DNA of 64,000 nt from positions 21,164 to 85,163 of the forward strand of contig NZ_CDBW01000012.1 of NCBI RefSeq assembly GCF_000820145.1. Direction: 5' to 3'. The stretch's first letter is position 1. Each line of letters begins with the position of its first letter. The position numbers were made by a program, and so were the translations under genes. The notes under the pieces are model-generated. The model saw only the letters and a program-made list of their open reading frames with translations. It was not told where the DNA came from and searched no databases. This document shows, in pieces, positions 28,129 to 36,683 of this stretch. This DNA is from Aeromonas sobria (GTDB lineage Bacteria > Pseudomonadota > Gammaproteobacteria > Enterobacterales > Aeromonadaceae).

Positions 28129-28878
28129 TCAGCCCCGCCGTTTGAGCTTGTGGGCGATCCGTTGCTGCGCCTCTTCCCCTTGCAGCGCCTGGGCGAAGGC
28201 GCGCGCCTCCAGATCGATGACAAAGTGCACCGCCTGTTTGAGCTCCTGCTTGAGCAGTGCCTTGCTCTTTTGCAAGGCTTTGGGCGGTTTGGCCGCCAGC
28301 TTTAGCCCCTGCTCGCGGGCAAAGGCGAGCAATCCATCGGCCGCCACCACCTTGTTGGCGAGCCCTAGTCGCAGCGCCTCCTCTGCATCGATCGCTTCGG
28401 CCAGCAGCAACAGCTCGGCCGCCTTGAGGTGCCCCACCAGACGCGGCAGCAGCAGGCTGGAGGCGAACTCCGGCACCAGCCCCAGCTCGACGAAGGGGAG
28501 CTGCAAGCGGGCATTATCCCCTAGATAGACCAGATCGCAGTGCAGCAGAATGGTGGTGCCAATCCCCACTGCCGGGCCGCCAACGGCGGCGATCACAGGT
28601 TTGGGGAAATCCGCCAGGGTGTGGAGGAACTGCAGGATAGGGTCGTCGGGCTCCAGCGAACTCTTGCCCATAAAGTCGGCCAGGTCATTGCCCGCAGTGA
28701 AACAGTCGTGCTGCCCCTGCAATAACAGGACATGCACCTCGTCATCGGCCGCCGCCTCTCGCAGCGCCGCCACCAGTTGTTCATACAGCTCGGTATTGAG
28801 GGCGTTGCGCTTGTCGGGGCGGTTGAGGGTCAGGGTGAGCAAGCCATCCTGCTGCTCGGCAATGAGAATGGGGGCCAT
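28129..28878 (-). CDS. Enoyl-CoA hydratase/isomerase (crotonase) family protein
   Basis: This 249-residue cytoplasmic crotonase has LTLNRPDKRNALNTELYEQL, the oxyanion-hole segment CFTAGNDLADF, KPVIAAVGGPAVGIGTTILLH-type core motifs and GLVPEFASSLLLPRLVG. One acidic residue (PEF) is present at the position used by delta3-delta2 enoyl-CoA isomerases, while the second Glu of hydratases is not evident, so isomerase activity is as likely as hydratase. The ATG at 28878 follows AAGGAT; a longer frame to 28953 runs into the divergent promoter region. Confidence 0.87.
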   Translation of the reverse strand: MAPILIAEQQDGLLTLTLNRPDKRNALNTELYEQLVAALREAAADDEVHVLLLQGQHDCFTAGNDLADFMGKSSLEPDDPILQFLHTLADFPKPVIAAVGGPAVGIGTTILLHCDLVYLGDNARLQLPFVELGLVPEFASSLLLPRLVGHLKAAELLLLAEAIDAEEALRLGLANKVVAADGLLAFAREQGLKLAAKPPKALQKSKALLKQELKQAVHFVIDLEARAFAQALQGEEAQQRIAHKLKRRG

Positions 28879-28968
28879 GTCTAAATCCTTGTTATTGAAA
28901 GGTGCAAAAAAGGTTGCCGCTGGGGTAACCTTGCTGCCGTTTAACAACATCATAAAAGGATTTCAACC

Positions 28969-29418
28969 ATGTTTAAACGTGCGTTTTATTCTCTGCTGGT
29001 ACTGGGTATGACGGCGCCGGCACTGGCCAAGGTCGAGGCCGTCGATGGCTATGTGCGGCTATTGCCGCCGGGTTCCCCCAACACCGCCGCCTTTATGGTG
29101 CTCAAGAATGACGCCGACCAGCCGGTGAAGCTGGTGGCGGCGGCCTCTGCTGCGGCCGGGCGTGCCGAGCTGCACACTCACCTGCACGAAAATGGCGTGA
29201 TGAAGATGCGTCAGGTCGAGAGTATCGAGATCCCGGCCAAGGGCGAGGCGGTACTCAAACCGGGCAGTTTGCACATCATGCTGTTCGAGGTGGGCACTCT
29301 CTCCGAGCAGACTCCCATGCCGCTGACCCTCACCATGGACGATGGTCAGAAGCTGGATCTGTCACTGCCAGTGAAGCCGATTGAGCCGATGGCGGGCATG
29401 AAGCATATGAAGCACTGA
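28969..29418 (+). CDS. Periplasmic copper chaperone PCu(A)C
   Basis: It delivers Cu(I) to cytochrome oxidase or other cuproproteins in the periplasm. The 149-residue precursor has a signal peptide (MFKRAFYSLLVLGMTAPALA). The copper site is spread over AELHTHLHENGVMKMR and PGSLHIML, fitting the family's H-x-M type motif, with an extra Met/His tail (MAGMKHMKH). The gene stands alone between the crotonase and an outer-membrane protein; no senC/sco partner is adjacent. Confidence 0.88.
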   Translation: MFKRAFYSLLVLGMTAPALAKVEAVDGYVRLLPPGSPNTAAFMVLKNDADQPVKLVAAASAAAGRAELHTHLHENGVMKMRQVESIEIPAKGEAVLKPGSLHIMLFEVGTLSEQTPMPLTLTMDDGQKLDLSLPVKPIEPMAGMKHMKH

Positions 29419-29512
29419 CATTTGTCGTCGTTTGTTCAGGATTCCCGCTGGGTATTTTGGCTGCACCGAGTAAAATAGTGCCCTTTCCATGTATGCAAGA
29501 GGAAGTGACGTA

Positions 29513-30139
29513 ATGAAAAAGACGCTGATTGCCGGTGTTGTATTGGCTCTGTGCAGCCAGGGTGCCATGGCCGCTAACGACTGGCGTTTTGCTGCCGGTG
29601 CGGATGTATGGTCTTCTCAGGGTAGTGGTCAGGCTTATAACCGCAGCACCAACTACGATGACAACTACAACTGGAATGGCTATCTGCAGCTGGAACACGG
29701 CATCATCTTCCTGCCGAACGCCAAGTTTGAAATCTCCGATTTCAGCACCTCCGGTGGCGCCTTCAAAAATGACCTGACCGCCTACGATCTGAGCCTCTAC
29801 TACCGTCTGTTCAACAACGATCTGTTCAAGATCGATCTGGGCATGACCGGCCGTCACTACGATGGTGAGCAGGTAACCTGGGGTCGCCAGGGTTACAAAG
29901 AAGATACCCTGATGGCCTATGCTGGCGGCGAAGTAAACATTCCTCGCACCGGTTTCGCCTTCTTCGGCGACCTGCGTACCCACGATGCGGACAACTATGA
30001 CTACCGTCTGGGTGGTTCTTACAAGTTCTCCTCCATGCCGATCAAGCTGCGCGCCGGCTGGCGTGAAGCCAAGGTCGACTTCGACAACATCGATCAGTCT
30101 ATCGACGGCTGGTTCATGGGTGGCGAATTCACTTTCTAA
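29513..30139 (+). CDS. Outer membrane beta-barrel protein (TIGR04219/YfaZ-like)
   Basis: The 208-residue precursor has signal peptide MKKTLIAGVVLALCSQGAMA and alternating amphipathic strands throughout, ending in an aromatic residue (MGGEFTF), the C-terminal signature for outer-membrane insertion by BAM. It resembles a small family of barrel proteins in vibrios and aeromonads with no assigned function. The ATG at 29513 follows AAGAGGAAG. A decayed copy of its own 3' end lies just downstream. Confidence 0.82.
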   Translation: MKKTLIAGVVLALCSQGAMAANDWRFAAGADVWSSQGSGQAYNRSTNYDDNYNWNGYLQLEHGIIFLPNAKFEISDFSTSGGAFKNDLTAYDLSLYYRLFNNDLFKIDLGMTGRHYDGEQVTWGRQGYKEDTLMAYAGGEVNIPRTGFAFFGDLRTHDADNYDYRLGGSYKFSSMPIKLRAGWREAKVDFDNIDQSIDGWFMGGEFTF

Positions 30140-30167
30140 TCTGACGGTGGTCTGACGACGCGTTGCC

Positions 30168-30227
30168 AACATCGAGCAGCGCATTGACGGTCAGCTGGTG
30201 TATGGATGGTGAGTTTACTGTCCAATC
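30168..30227 (+). pseudogene. Relic copy of the 3' end of the upstream barrel gene
   Basis: These 60 bp align with 30086-30141, the last 18 codons plus stop of the barrel gene, with about one mismatch in four to five and a 4-nt insertion (TCAG). NIDQSIDG becomes NIEQRIDG, and after the insertion WFMGGEFTF becomes WCMDGEFTV in the shifted frame; the stop is lost. The rest of the second gene is absent. Confidence 0.75.
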
Positions 30228-30256
30228 AGGCCGTCAGCTGGCAACGAGGAGGGATA

Positions 30257-30937
30257 ATGGGGCACATCATAGTGACTGGCGCCGGTTCCGGTCTGGGCCG
30301 GGCCCTGACCATAGGTCTGGTTGAGCGGGGCCATCAGGTTTCCATGATGGGGCGCCGTTATCAGCGACTGCAGGAACAGGAACAACTGCTCGGCAGCGCG
30401 GTGATCGGCATCGCTGCCGATCTGGCGCACCATGAAGAGGTCGATGTCGCCTTCGCCGCTGCGGTGGAGTGGGGCGGCTTGCCCGAGCTGGTGCTGCACT
30501 GCGCCGGGGTGGGCGAATTCGGCCCGGTCGGTGTCTACACCGCCGAGCAGATCCGCCGGGTGGTGGAGAGCAATCTCATCTCCACCATTCTGGTGGCCCA
30601 GCAGACGGTGCGGCTCATCGGCGAGAAAGGCGGAGTGCTGGCTAATGTGCTCTCCTCCGCCGCGCAGGTGGGCAAGGCCAACGAGAGCCTCTACTGCGCC
30701 TCCAAATGGGGGATGCGCGGCTTTCTGGAGTCGTTGCGCGCCGAGCTGAAAGGCTCGCCGCTGCGGCTGGTCAACCTCTACCCGAGCGGGATCCGCAGCG
30801 AATTCTGGGATAACTCGGATCACGTGGACCCGAGCGGTTTCATGACCCCGGAAGATGCGGCGGCCTATATGCTCGACGCGCTGGAAGCCAGAAGCAGTTG
30901 CCACGTGACCGACCTCTTTATCGGTCGCAATCCCTGA
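30257..30937 (+). CDS. Short-chain dehydrogenase/reductase
   Basis: This NAD(P)-dependent oxidoreductase of 226 residues has the classical SDR motifs VTGAGSGLGRAL (cofactor), CAGVGEFGP, and the active site with Ser in VLSSAAQVGKANESLYCASKWGM (Tyr-x3-Lys). The substrate is unknown. The start at 30257 follows GAGGAGGGATA. Upstream sequence contains the barrel-gene relic rather than an N-terminal extension. Confidence 0.87.
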   Translation: MGHIIVTGAGSGLGRALTIGLVERGHQVSMMGRRYQRLQEQEQLLGSAVIGIAADLAHHEEVDVAFAAAVEWGGLPELVLHCAGVGEFGPVGVYTAEQIRRVVESNLISTILVAQQTVRLIGEKGGVLANVLSSAAQVGKANESLYCASKWGMRGFLESLRAELKGSPLRLVNLYPSGIRSEFWDNSDHVDPSGFMTPEDAAAYMLDALEARSSCHVTDLFIGRNP

Positions 30938-30982
30938 GGCGAAGCCCGCCATCTGGTTGCGGTTGTCAGAGAAAGCAGAAAC

Positions 30983-31012
30983 AAAAAGCGCGCCAAATGG
31001 CGCGCTTTTTTT
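30983..31012. terminator. Bidirectional terminator between the SDR gene and proS
   Basis: Stem arms AAAAAGCGCGCCA/TGGCGCGCTTTTT with a T7 tail; the genes converge here. Confidence 0.87.
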
Positions 31013-31032
31013 ATCTTGGCAAGGGGGCGAAA

Positions 31033-32757
31033 TTAACGGCCCAGCTTGGCCTTGAGCATGGCGATGATGTCGCCAATGGCCACTTCCTGCTTCTCGCCGG
31101 AGCGGCGGCACTTGTACTCCACCACACCGTTGTCGAGGCTGCGATCGCCGATGACGATGGCGTGCGGCACACCCAGCAGCTCCATGTCGGCGAACATCAC
31201 GCCCGGGCGTTCTTTACGGTCGTCGAACAGTACATCCACACCAGCCGCTTTCAGCTCGGCGTAGAACTGCTGAGCCTGCTCGGCCACGCGCTCGGATTTG
31301 TGCATGTTCATCGGCACGATAGCTACTTCGAACGGGGCGATAGCTTCCGGCCAGATGATGCCGTACTGGTCGTTGTTCTGCTCGATGGCGGCAGCCACCA
31401 GACGGGAAACCCCGATACCGTAGCAACCCATCTCCATGGTGACGGACTTGCCACCCTCGTTCAGTACGCTCGCCTTCATCGCTTCGGAGTACTTGGTACC
31501 CAGCTGGAAGATGTGGCCCACTTCGATACCGCGCTTGAGCAGCAGCTTGCCCTGGCCGCACGGGCTCGGGTCGCCTTCTACTACGTTGCGCAGGTCGGCA
31601 ACTTCGTAAGCGGTGATGTCGCGATCCCAGTTGGCACCGGTCAGGTGGAAACCGGTCTCGTTGGCGCCGCAGACGAAGTCCGCCAGATGGGCGGCGCTGC
31701 GATCGACGATGATGCGACCGGCAAAGCCGACCGGGCCGATGGAGCCTGCATCGCAACCGGCGGCAGCTTTAATCTGCTCGTCGTTGGCGAAGGTCAGCGG
31801 GTTGGCAACGCCAGAAAGCTTCTCGGCCTTGATTTCGTTCAGCTCGTGGTCGCCACGCAGTACCAGCGCGATGACGGCCTGCTTGCCGTGTTCGTCTTCT
31901 TCGGCCAGTACCAGCAGGGTTTTGGCGATGGCGGTCGGCGCCACGCTCAGGAAGGCGGCCACTTCGTCTATGGTATGAACAGCCGGGGTAGCAACCTTGG
32001 TCAGGGCAGCGGTAGCGGCAGCGCGCTCACCAGCGGGCGCCAGCGCTTCGGCCATCTCGATGTTGGCGGCGTACTCGGAGCTGTCGGAGAAGGCGATCAG
32101 GTCTTCACCGCTCTCGGCCAGCACCTGGAATTCATGGGAACCGGTACCACCGATGGAGCCGGTATCGGCCTGCACCGGACGGAAGTTCAGACCCATGCGG
32201 GTGAAGGCGGTGCAGTAGGCGGCGTGCATCCGCTCATAGGTATCGATCAGCGAGGCCTTGTCGATGTGGAAGGAGTAGGCATCCTTCATCAGGAACTCGC
32301 GGCCACGCATCACGCCGAAACGGGGGCGCACTTCGTCGCGGAACTTGGTCTGGATCTGGTAGAGGTTGAGCGGCAGCTGCTTGTAGCTGTTCACTTCGTA
32401 ACGAACCAGCGAGGTGATCACCTCTTCGTGTGTCGGGCCCAGCACGAAGGGGCGGTTGTGACGGTCGGTCAGACGGCACAGCTCGGGACCGTAGTCATCC
32501 CAGCGGCCTGACTCTTGCCACAGCTCGGCGGGTTGTACCACCGGCATGGAGACTTCGATGGCACCAGCATTGTTCATCTCTTCGCGAACAATGTTCTCGA
32601 TTTTTTTCAGTACCCGCAGACCGGTTGGCAACCAGGCATACATGCCGGAGGCCAGTTTACGGATCATCCCGGCGCGCAGCATCAGCTGGTGGCTGACAAC
32701 TTCAGCGTCGGAGGGGGTTTCCTTGAGAGTGGAAAGCAGATATTGGCTGGTACGCAT
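31033..32757 (-). CDS. proS: Prolyl-tRNA synthetase
   Basis: It charges tRNA-Pro. The 574-residue bacterial-type class II synthetase has [17 protein letters not shown], the motif 2 region [24 protein letters not shown] followed by [19 protein letters not shown], and motif 3 in [15 protein letters not shown]. Between motifs 2 and 3 sits the ~180-residue INS editing domain that clears Ala-tRNA-Pro, so cis-editing is expected. Confidence 0.97.
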   Translation of the reverse strand: MRTSQYLLSTLKETPSDAEVVSHQLMLRAGMIRKLASGMYAWLPTGLRVLKKIENIVREEMNNAGAIEVSMPVVQPAELWQESGRWDDYGPELCRLTDRHNRPFVLGPTHEEVITSLVRYEVNSYKQLPLNLYQIQTKFRDEVRPRFGVMRGREFLMKDAYSFHIDKASLIDTYERMHAAYCTAFTRMGLNFRPVQADTGSIGGTGSHEFQVLAESGEDLIAFSDSSEYAANIEMAEALAPAGERAAATAALTKVATPAVHTIDEVAAFLSVAPTAIAKTLLVLAEEDEHGKQAVIALVLRGDHELNEIKAEKLSGVANPLTFANDEQIKAAAGCDAGSIGPVGFAGRIIVDRSAAHLADFVCGANETGFHLTGANWDRDITAYEVADLRNVVEGDPSPCGQGKLLLKRGIEVGHIFQLGTKYSEAMKASVLNEGGKSVTMEMGCYGIGVSRLVAAAIEQNNDQYGIIWPEAIAPFEVAIVPMNMHKSERVAEQAQQFYAELKAAGVDVLFDDRKERPGVMFADMELLGVPHAIVIGDRSLDNGVVEYKCRRSGEKQEVAIGDIIAMLKAKLGR

Positions 32758-33031
32758 CGCGGTAGACCTTAGCTAAGACGGGCGCTGGGCCCTGGATAAA
32801 TTCAAGGGCGGAATTTTAACAGGCTGGGCGTTGCGGCCCAAGGGCTAAATTTAACGCAGCCCTGAAAGGTAACAGGGCTCGGCAGATGGCCAGGCGCCAC
32901 AACCATTACAACACGCAGGCTTTTTATGCCTGCAATTTGGCCGGATCTCCGCTAAACTCTGCCACCTTTTCTCGATGGGCATGGCTGTGCCGCGTCCATC
33001 ACCCCCCATTTTTGTATTTTTGGAGCCGCTC

Positions 33032-34384
33032 ATGCCGTTAGTGGGACATCAACACCAGATCGAGATCCTGGAACTGACCGACAAAGGAGATGGCAAAGGA
33101 CGCCTGTTCGATCGCCCCCTGTTTGTCGAAGGTCTGCTGCCCGGTGAGCAGGCGCTGGTGGAGCTGACCGAGGTCAAGCCGAACTATCTGCATGGCAAGG
33201 TCACCGAGCTGCTCCAGCCCTCTGCCGATCGGGTTGCCGATTTCTGCCCCAACACCGAGTGCGGTGGTTGTCAGGTACGCCCGCTGGCCTATCCGGCCCA
33301 GCTCAAGCTCAAGCAGGCACTGGTGCAGAGCGCACTGGAGCAGGCTGGGTTGGGGGAGACCAAGGTCAACCCGATCCTCGGTATGGAGAGCCCGTTTGCC
33401 TACCGCAACAAGGCCCAATACGCGGTGCGTGGCTGCGAAGCCGGTGCCGAGATCGGCTTTTATCGCAAGCACTCCCACGATCTGATCACTGCCGATGACT
33501 GCGCGGTGCAGGATTCACTGCACGTGGAACTGAACGCCCGGGTGCGCAACTGGATGCGCGAGCATGACATCGCCGCCTATGACGAAGTGAACCACACTGG
33601 CTGCGTGCGCAACCTGATGACCCGTAAGGGCTTCAAGAGCGGCGAGCTGATGGTAGTGCTGGTGACCCTGGGTGACGCGCTGCCGTTCGAAGCCGAGCTG
33701 CTGGCAAGCTTGAGCGATCTGCCGATCACCACTCTGGTACAGAACATCAACGATGAGCGCACCAACCGCATTCTGGGGGCCACCAACCGGGTGCTGCTGG
33801 GCGAAGGGGTTATCCGCGACAAAATCCACGAACTCGAGTTCGAGATCTCGCCGCTCTCCTTCTTCCAAAACAACCCGACCCAGACCGATGTGCTCTACTC
33901 CAGCGCCCTCGAATATGCCGAGCTGACAGGCAATGAGACGGTGTTCGACATCTATTGCGGTATCGGCACCATCTCCCTGTTCCTGGCTGGCAAGGCCGCC
34001 AAGGTGGTGGGGATCGAGTCGGTGGAGAGCGCCATCAGCGATGCCCGCCGCAATGCCGCCCTCAACGGCATCGAGCACACCGAATTCCACGTTGGCAAGG
34101 CCGAGCAGCTGATGCCCGAGCTGCACGCTCAGGGCGTGACCGCTGATGTGGTGGTGCTGGATCCGCCCCGCAAGGGTTGTGACAAGGCGGTGCTGCAGAC
34201 CCTGGTGGCCATGGCGCCCCGTCGGCTGGTCTATGTCTCCTGCAACCCGCAGACTCTGGCCCGCGATCTCGCCTGGCTGGTCAAGCAGGGCTTCGTGCTG
34301 GACGAGGTACAGCCGGTCGATATGTTCCCGCACTCCATGCATGTGGAAGCGGTTGCTCGTCTGAGCCTGCCCGCCAAGGCGTGA
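33032..34384 (+). CDS. 23S rRNA (uracil-C5)-methyltransferase, RumA/RlmCD type
   Basis: This 450-residue SAM-dependent RNA m5U methyltransferase has a TRAM domain (about residues 5-60), Fe-S cysteines CPNTECGGC plus a later DDC, the SAM motif FDIYCGIGTISLF, LDPPRKGCDKAVL and the catalytic Cys in VYVSCNPQTLARDL. It would normally be called RlmD (U1939), but segments such as FAYRNKAQYAVRG and IGFYRKHSHDLI resemble the RlmCD/YefA group better than E. coli RlmD, so the target uridine is uncertain. The ATG at 33032 follows TTGGAG. Confidence 0.85.
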   Translation: MPLVGHQHQIEILELTDKGDGKGRLFDRPLFVEGLLPGEQALVELTEVKPNYLHGKVTELLQPSADRVADFCPNTECGGCQVRPLAYPAQLKLKQALVQSALEQAGLGETKVNPILGMESPFAYRNKAQYAVRGCEAGAEIGFYRKHSHDLITADDCAVQDSLHVELNARVRNWMREHDIAAYDEVNHTGCVRNLMTRKGFKSGELMVVLVTLGDALPFEAELLASLSDLPITTLVQNINDERTNRILGATNRVLLGEGVIRDKIHELEFEISPLSFFQNNPTQTDVLYSSALEYAELTGNETVFDIYCGIGTISLFLAGKAAKVVGIESVESAISDARRNAALNGIEHTEFHVGKAEQLMPELHAQGVTADVVVLDPPRKGCDKAVLQTLVAMAPRRLVYVSCNPQTLARDLAWLVKQGFVLDEVQPVDMFPHSMHVEAVARLSLPAKA

Positions 34385-34407
34385 GTCATCACCTGACACT
34401 CGCCCAT

Positions 34408-34439
34408 AAAAAAACGACGCCAATTGGCGTCGTTTTTTT
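34408..34439. terminator. Bidirectional terminator between the RumA-type gene and pqiC
   Basis: Palindrome AACGACGCCA/TGGCGTCGTT is flanked by A7 and T7 runs; the genes converge here. Confidence 0.88.
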
Positions 34440-34464
34440 ATATCTGCAATCCGGGGTAGACCGG

Positions 34465-35037
34465 TTAGCTTGCGCTCTGGCGCACCTCGGCGGCGATCTG
34501 GTCGAGCAGCTGTTGCCAGCCCTGACCCAGTTCGTTCACCAGCGCGTTGTAGCCATCGGCGGGCAGTACCCTCTCCTGACGGAAGGGGGCATCGCGCAGC
34601 ACGGTGCCATCTTCCGCCAGTAGTCGCCAGCGGCCGCTCAACACGGCGCTGCCGTCATGACGGCCCTGAAAGCGTTCCACCAGAATAGTCAGCACCGGCC
34701 CCTTGCGGGCGCCATCCTGCCGTACCACCCAGCCCGGCAGCCGGGTCGAGAGGCCATTGAGGGTGAGCTGGTTGAGCTGATCGTCCAGCGAGCCAGCCCA
34801 GCGGTGATACTCGGTGAAGTGCAGCTCTTGCCCTTCCAGTTGATAGACCAGGCTGATCCGGTCGAGCTGACTGGCGAGGCTGATCGGGCGCAGCACCAGC
34901 TGGTGCTGCGGTTTGGCCGCTACGGCGACCGGCTGCGGGCTGTCGGCATCGAGCGAGTAGTAGTGCAGGCTCGGTTGGCTGTTGCTACAACCCGCCAGCA
35001 GGCCCAGCAGGGCCAGCGTCAGGATCTGTTTTTTCAT
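34465..35037 (-). CDS. pqiC: PqiC outer-membrane lipoprotein
   Basis: This 190-residue lipoprotein has lipobox LAGC (MKKQILTLALLGLLAGCSNS) and an ABC_trans_aux/YmbA domain (LHYYSLDA, DRISLVYQLEGQELHFTEYHRWAGSL). In E. coli PqiC forms an outer-membrane ring that receives the PqiB tube for lipid transport. Its start overlaps the pqiB stop (ATGA), making a tight pqiABC operon. Confidence 0.93.
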   Translation of the reverse strand: MKKQILTLALLGLLAGCSNSQPSLHYYSLDADSPQPVAVAAKPQHQLVLRPISLASQLDRISLVYQLEGQELHFTEYHRWAGSLDDQLNQLTLNGLSTRLPGWVVRQDGARKGPVLTILVERFQGRHDGSAVLSGRWRLLAEDGTVLRDAPFRQERVLPADGYNALVNELGQGWQQLLDQIAAEVRQSAS

Positions 35038-36683
35038 TGTTTGCCTCGCTTGGGCTCAGGGTCCGATGGATGCGCGCGATCGAAGATCAGCGAGCTTGGC
35101 TGCTCGTTGAGGGAGTGCACCAGCGGCTGCAGTTCACGCATCAACTGATTGAGGGTCTGCACCGACTGACGCAGGTCCTGATTGGTCTGTGACTGGGCAT
35201 CATAGGCCTGCAAGGTCTCCTGCAGCTGCTTGAGGCTCTCGTTAAGCGATGCCGGTAGCTGCTGGGTTGCATCCTTGGCGGTGAGCTTGTTCAGGTTGGC
35301 ACTGACCGCCCCGATGTTCTTCAGGGTGCCATCCAGAGTGGAGAGTGATCCGTTGACCTTGGCCAGGGTGGTCGCCATGTCCATGTCGACAAACTTGTCG
35401 AGGATGGTGTTTACCTTGCGCTCAATCTGGTCCAGTCCGCCCTGTACGGTGGGGAACACCTGATAGCCGGCCAGCTTGGCCTGCTCGAAGCGTGGTGCAT
35501 CCGGGTAGAAGTTGAGATCGATGATCTTGCCACCGGTCAGCAGGCTCGAGGTCTTGAGGCTGGCACGCAACCCCTCCTTGAACTGCTTGCCGAACAGGGC
35601 GCGCCACTGATCCTTCTCCGCCTTGGCATAGCGGTGGGAGAGGCGTTGCACTTCGATGCGGGCCAGCACCGGGATCTGGCGGCTCTTGAAGATCTGCACG
35701 CCCTTGTCCTCGATGAGGTAGGGGGCGGAGATGACGGTACCGACCCGGATGCCACGATACTGCACGGCGGCGCCCGGGTGCAGGCCACCCACGTTGTCAT
35801 CGAACAGGAAGACGTAGTCGATGAACTGATCCAGACTACCGGCCAGCACGCTCGCCTCATCCTGGAACAGGGTGAAATTTTCCATCTTGGTAACGGGTTC
35901 ACCGGGCGACCAGCCGGGTGGCAGACCCATGGTGATGCCGCCGTCGAGCAGGCTCTCCAGTGAATCCATCTTCACCTTCATCCCTTCACTGCTCATGGAG
36001 ACTTCGAAGCCCGGCGTCAGCCAGAAGCGGGAGTTGCTGCTGACCAGAATGTCATAAGGGGCATTGATGAAGACTTGATACTGCATCTCGCTCTTTTCTG
36101 GCAGGAACTTCGCCTCTTCCACCTGACCTATGGTGAAGCCCTGATAGTTGATGGGCGAGCCTTCGCTCAGCGCGCGGGTGTCGCGACTGTTGAGGGTGAG
36201 GCGCAGTCCCTTGGCATCAAGGGAGGCGAGCGGCGGTTTGTCGAGCATGGCGTACTCGTCCAGTGCCCGTCCTTTCTTGCCGGTGGAGAGTTCGATATAG
36301 GCACCGGAGAGCAGGGTGCCGAGGCCGGAGACCCCTTCACGACCCACCCGTGGCTTGACCACCCAGAACTGGCTGTCACCGCGCAGCATGCCTGCAGCGG
36401 CATTGCTTAGTCGCCCCCGCAGCACCGCGTGGCTGTAGTCATCGCTCAGTTCGACCGCTTCAATTCGGCCGACATCGACCTCGCGGGAGCGGATCACCGT
36501 CTTGCCCGCCACTATGCCTTCGGCAGTGGCGACTGTCAGGGTGAAGCTGGGGCCCTGGGAGTACCAGTGCTGGAACAGCATCCAGAGACCGATGAACAGC
36601 GCCAGCAGAGGCACCATCCAGATTGCGGCAGCAGAGCTCATAAAATCAGAGCCCGGTTTCCACCTTTTTTTACGCTCACTCAC
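35034..36683 (-). CDS. pqiB: PqiB, MCE-domain periplasm-spanning lipid transport protein
   Basis: The 549-residue protein has one N-terminal transmembrane helix (AIWMVPLLALFIGLWMLFQH) and three MCE domains beginning at about residues 40, 160 and 285 (GPSFTLTVATAEGIVAGKT; GSPINYQGFTIGQVEEAKF; GAAVQYRGIRVGTVISA). A long C-terminal coiled coil (about 415-530) forms the needle that crosses the periplasm. It overlaps pqiA by 8 bp and pqiC by 4 bp. Confidence 0.95.
   Translation of the reverse strand: MSERKKRWKPGSDFMSSAAAIWMVPLLALFIGLWMLFQHWYSQGPSFTLTVATAEGIVAGKTVIRSREVDVGRIEAVELSDDYSHAVLRGRLSNAAAGMLRGDSQFWVVKPRVGREGVSGLGTLLSGAYIELSTGKKGRALDEYAMLDKPPLASLDAKGLRLTLNSRDTRALSEGSPINYQGFTIGQVEEAKFLPEKSEMQYQVFINAPYDILVSSNSRFWLTPGFEVSMSSEGMKVKMDSLESLLDGGITMGLPPGWSPGEPVTKMENFTLFQDEASVLAGSLDQFIDYVFLFDDNVGGLHPGAAVQYRGIRVGTVISAPYLIEDKGVQIFKSRQIPVLARIEVQRLSHRYAKAEKDQWRALFGKQFKEGLRASLKTSSLLTGGKIIDLNFYPDAPRFEQAKLAGYQVFPTVQGGLDQIERKVNTILDKFVDMDMATTLAKVNGSLSTLDGTLKNIGAVSANLNKLTAKDATQQLPASLNESLKQLQETLQAYDAQSQTNQDLRQSVQTLNQLMRELQPLVHSLNEQPSSLIFDRAHPSDPEPKRGKQ

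Noticed and set aside
30898..32511. A 537-codon open frame antisense to proS
   Set aside because: proS is complete with class II motifs; the antisense frame crosses the terminator and has no family resemblance.
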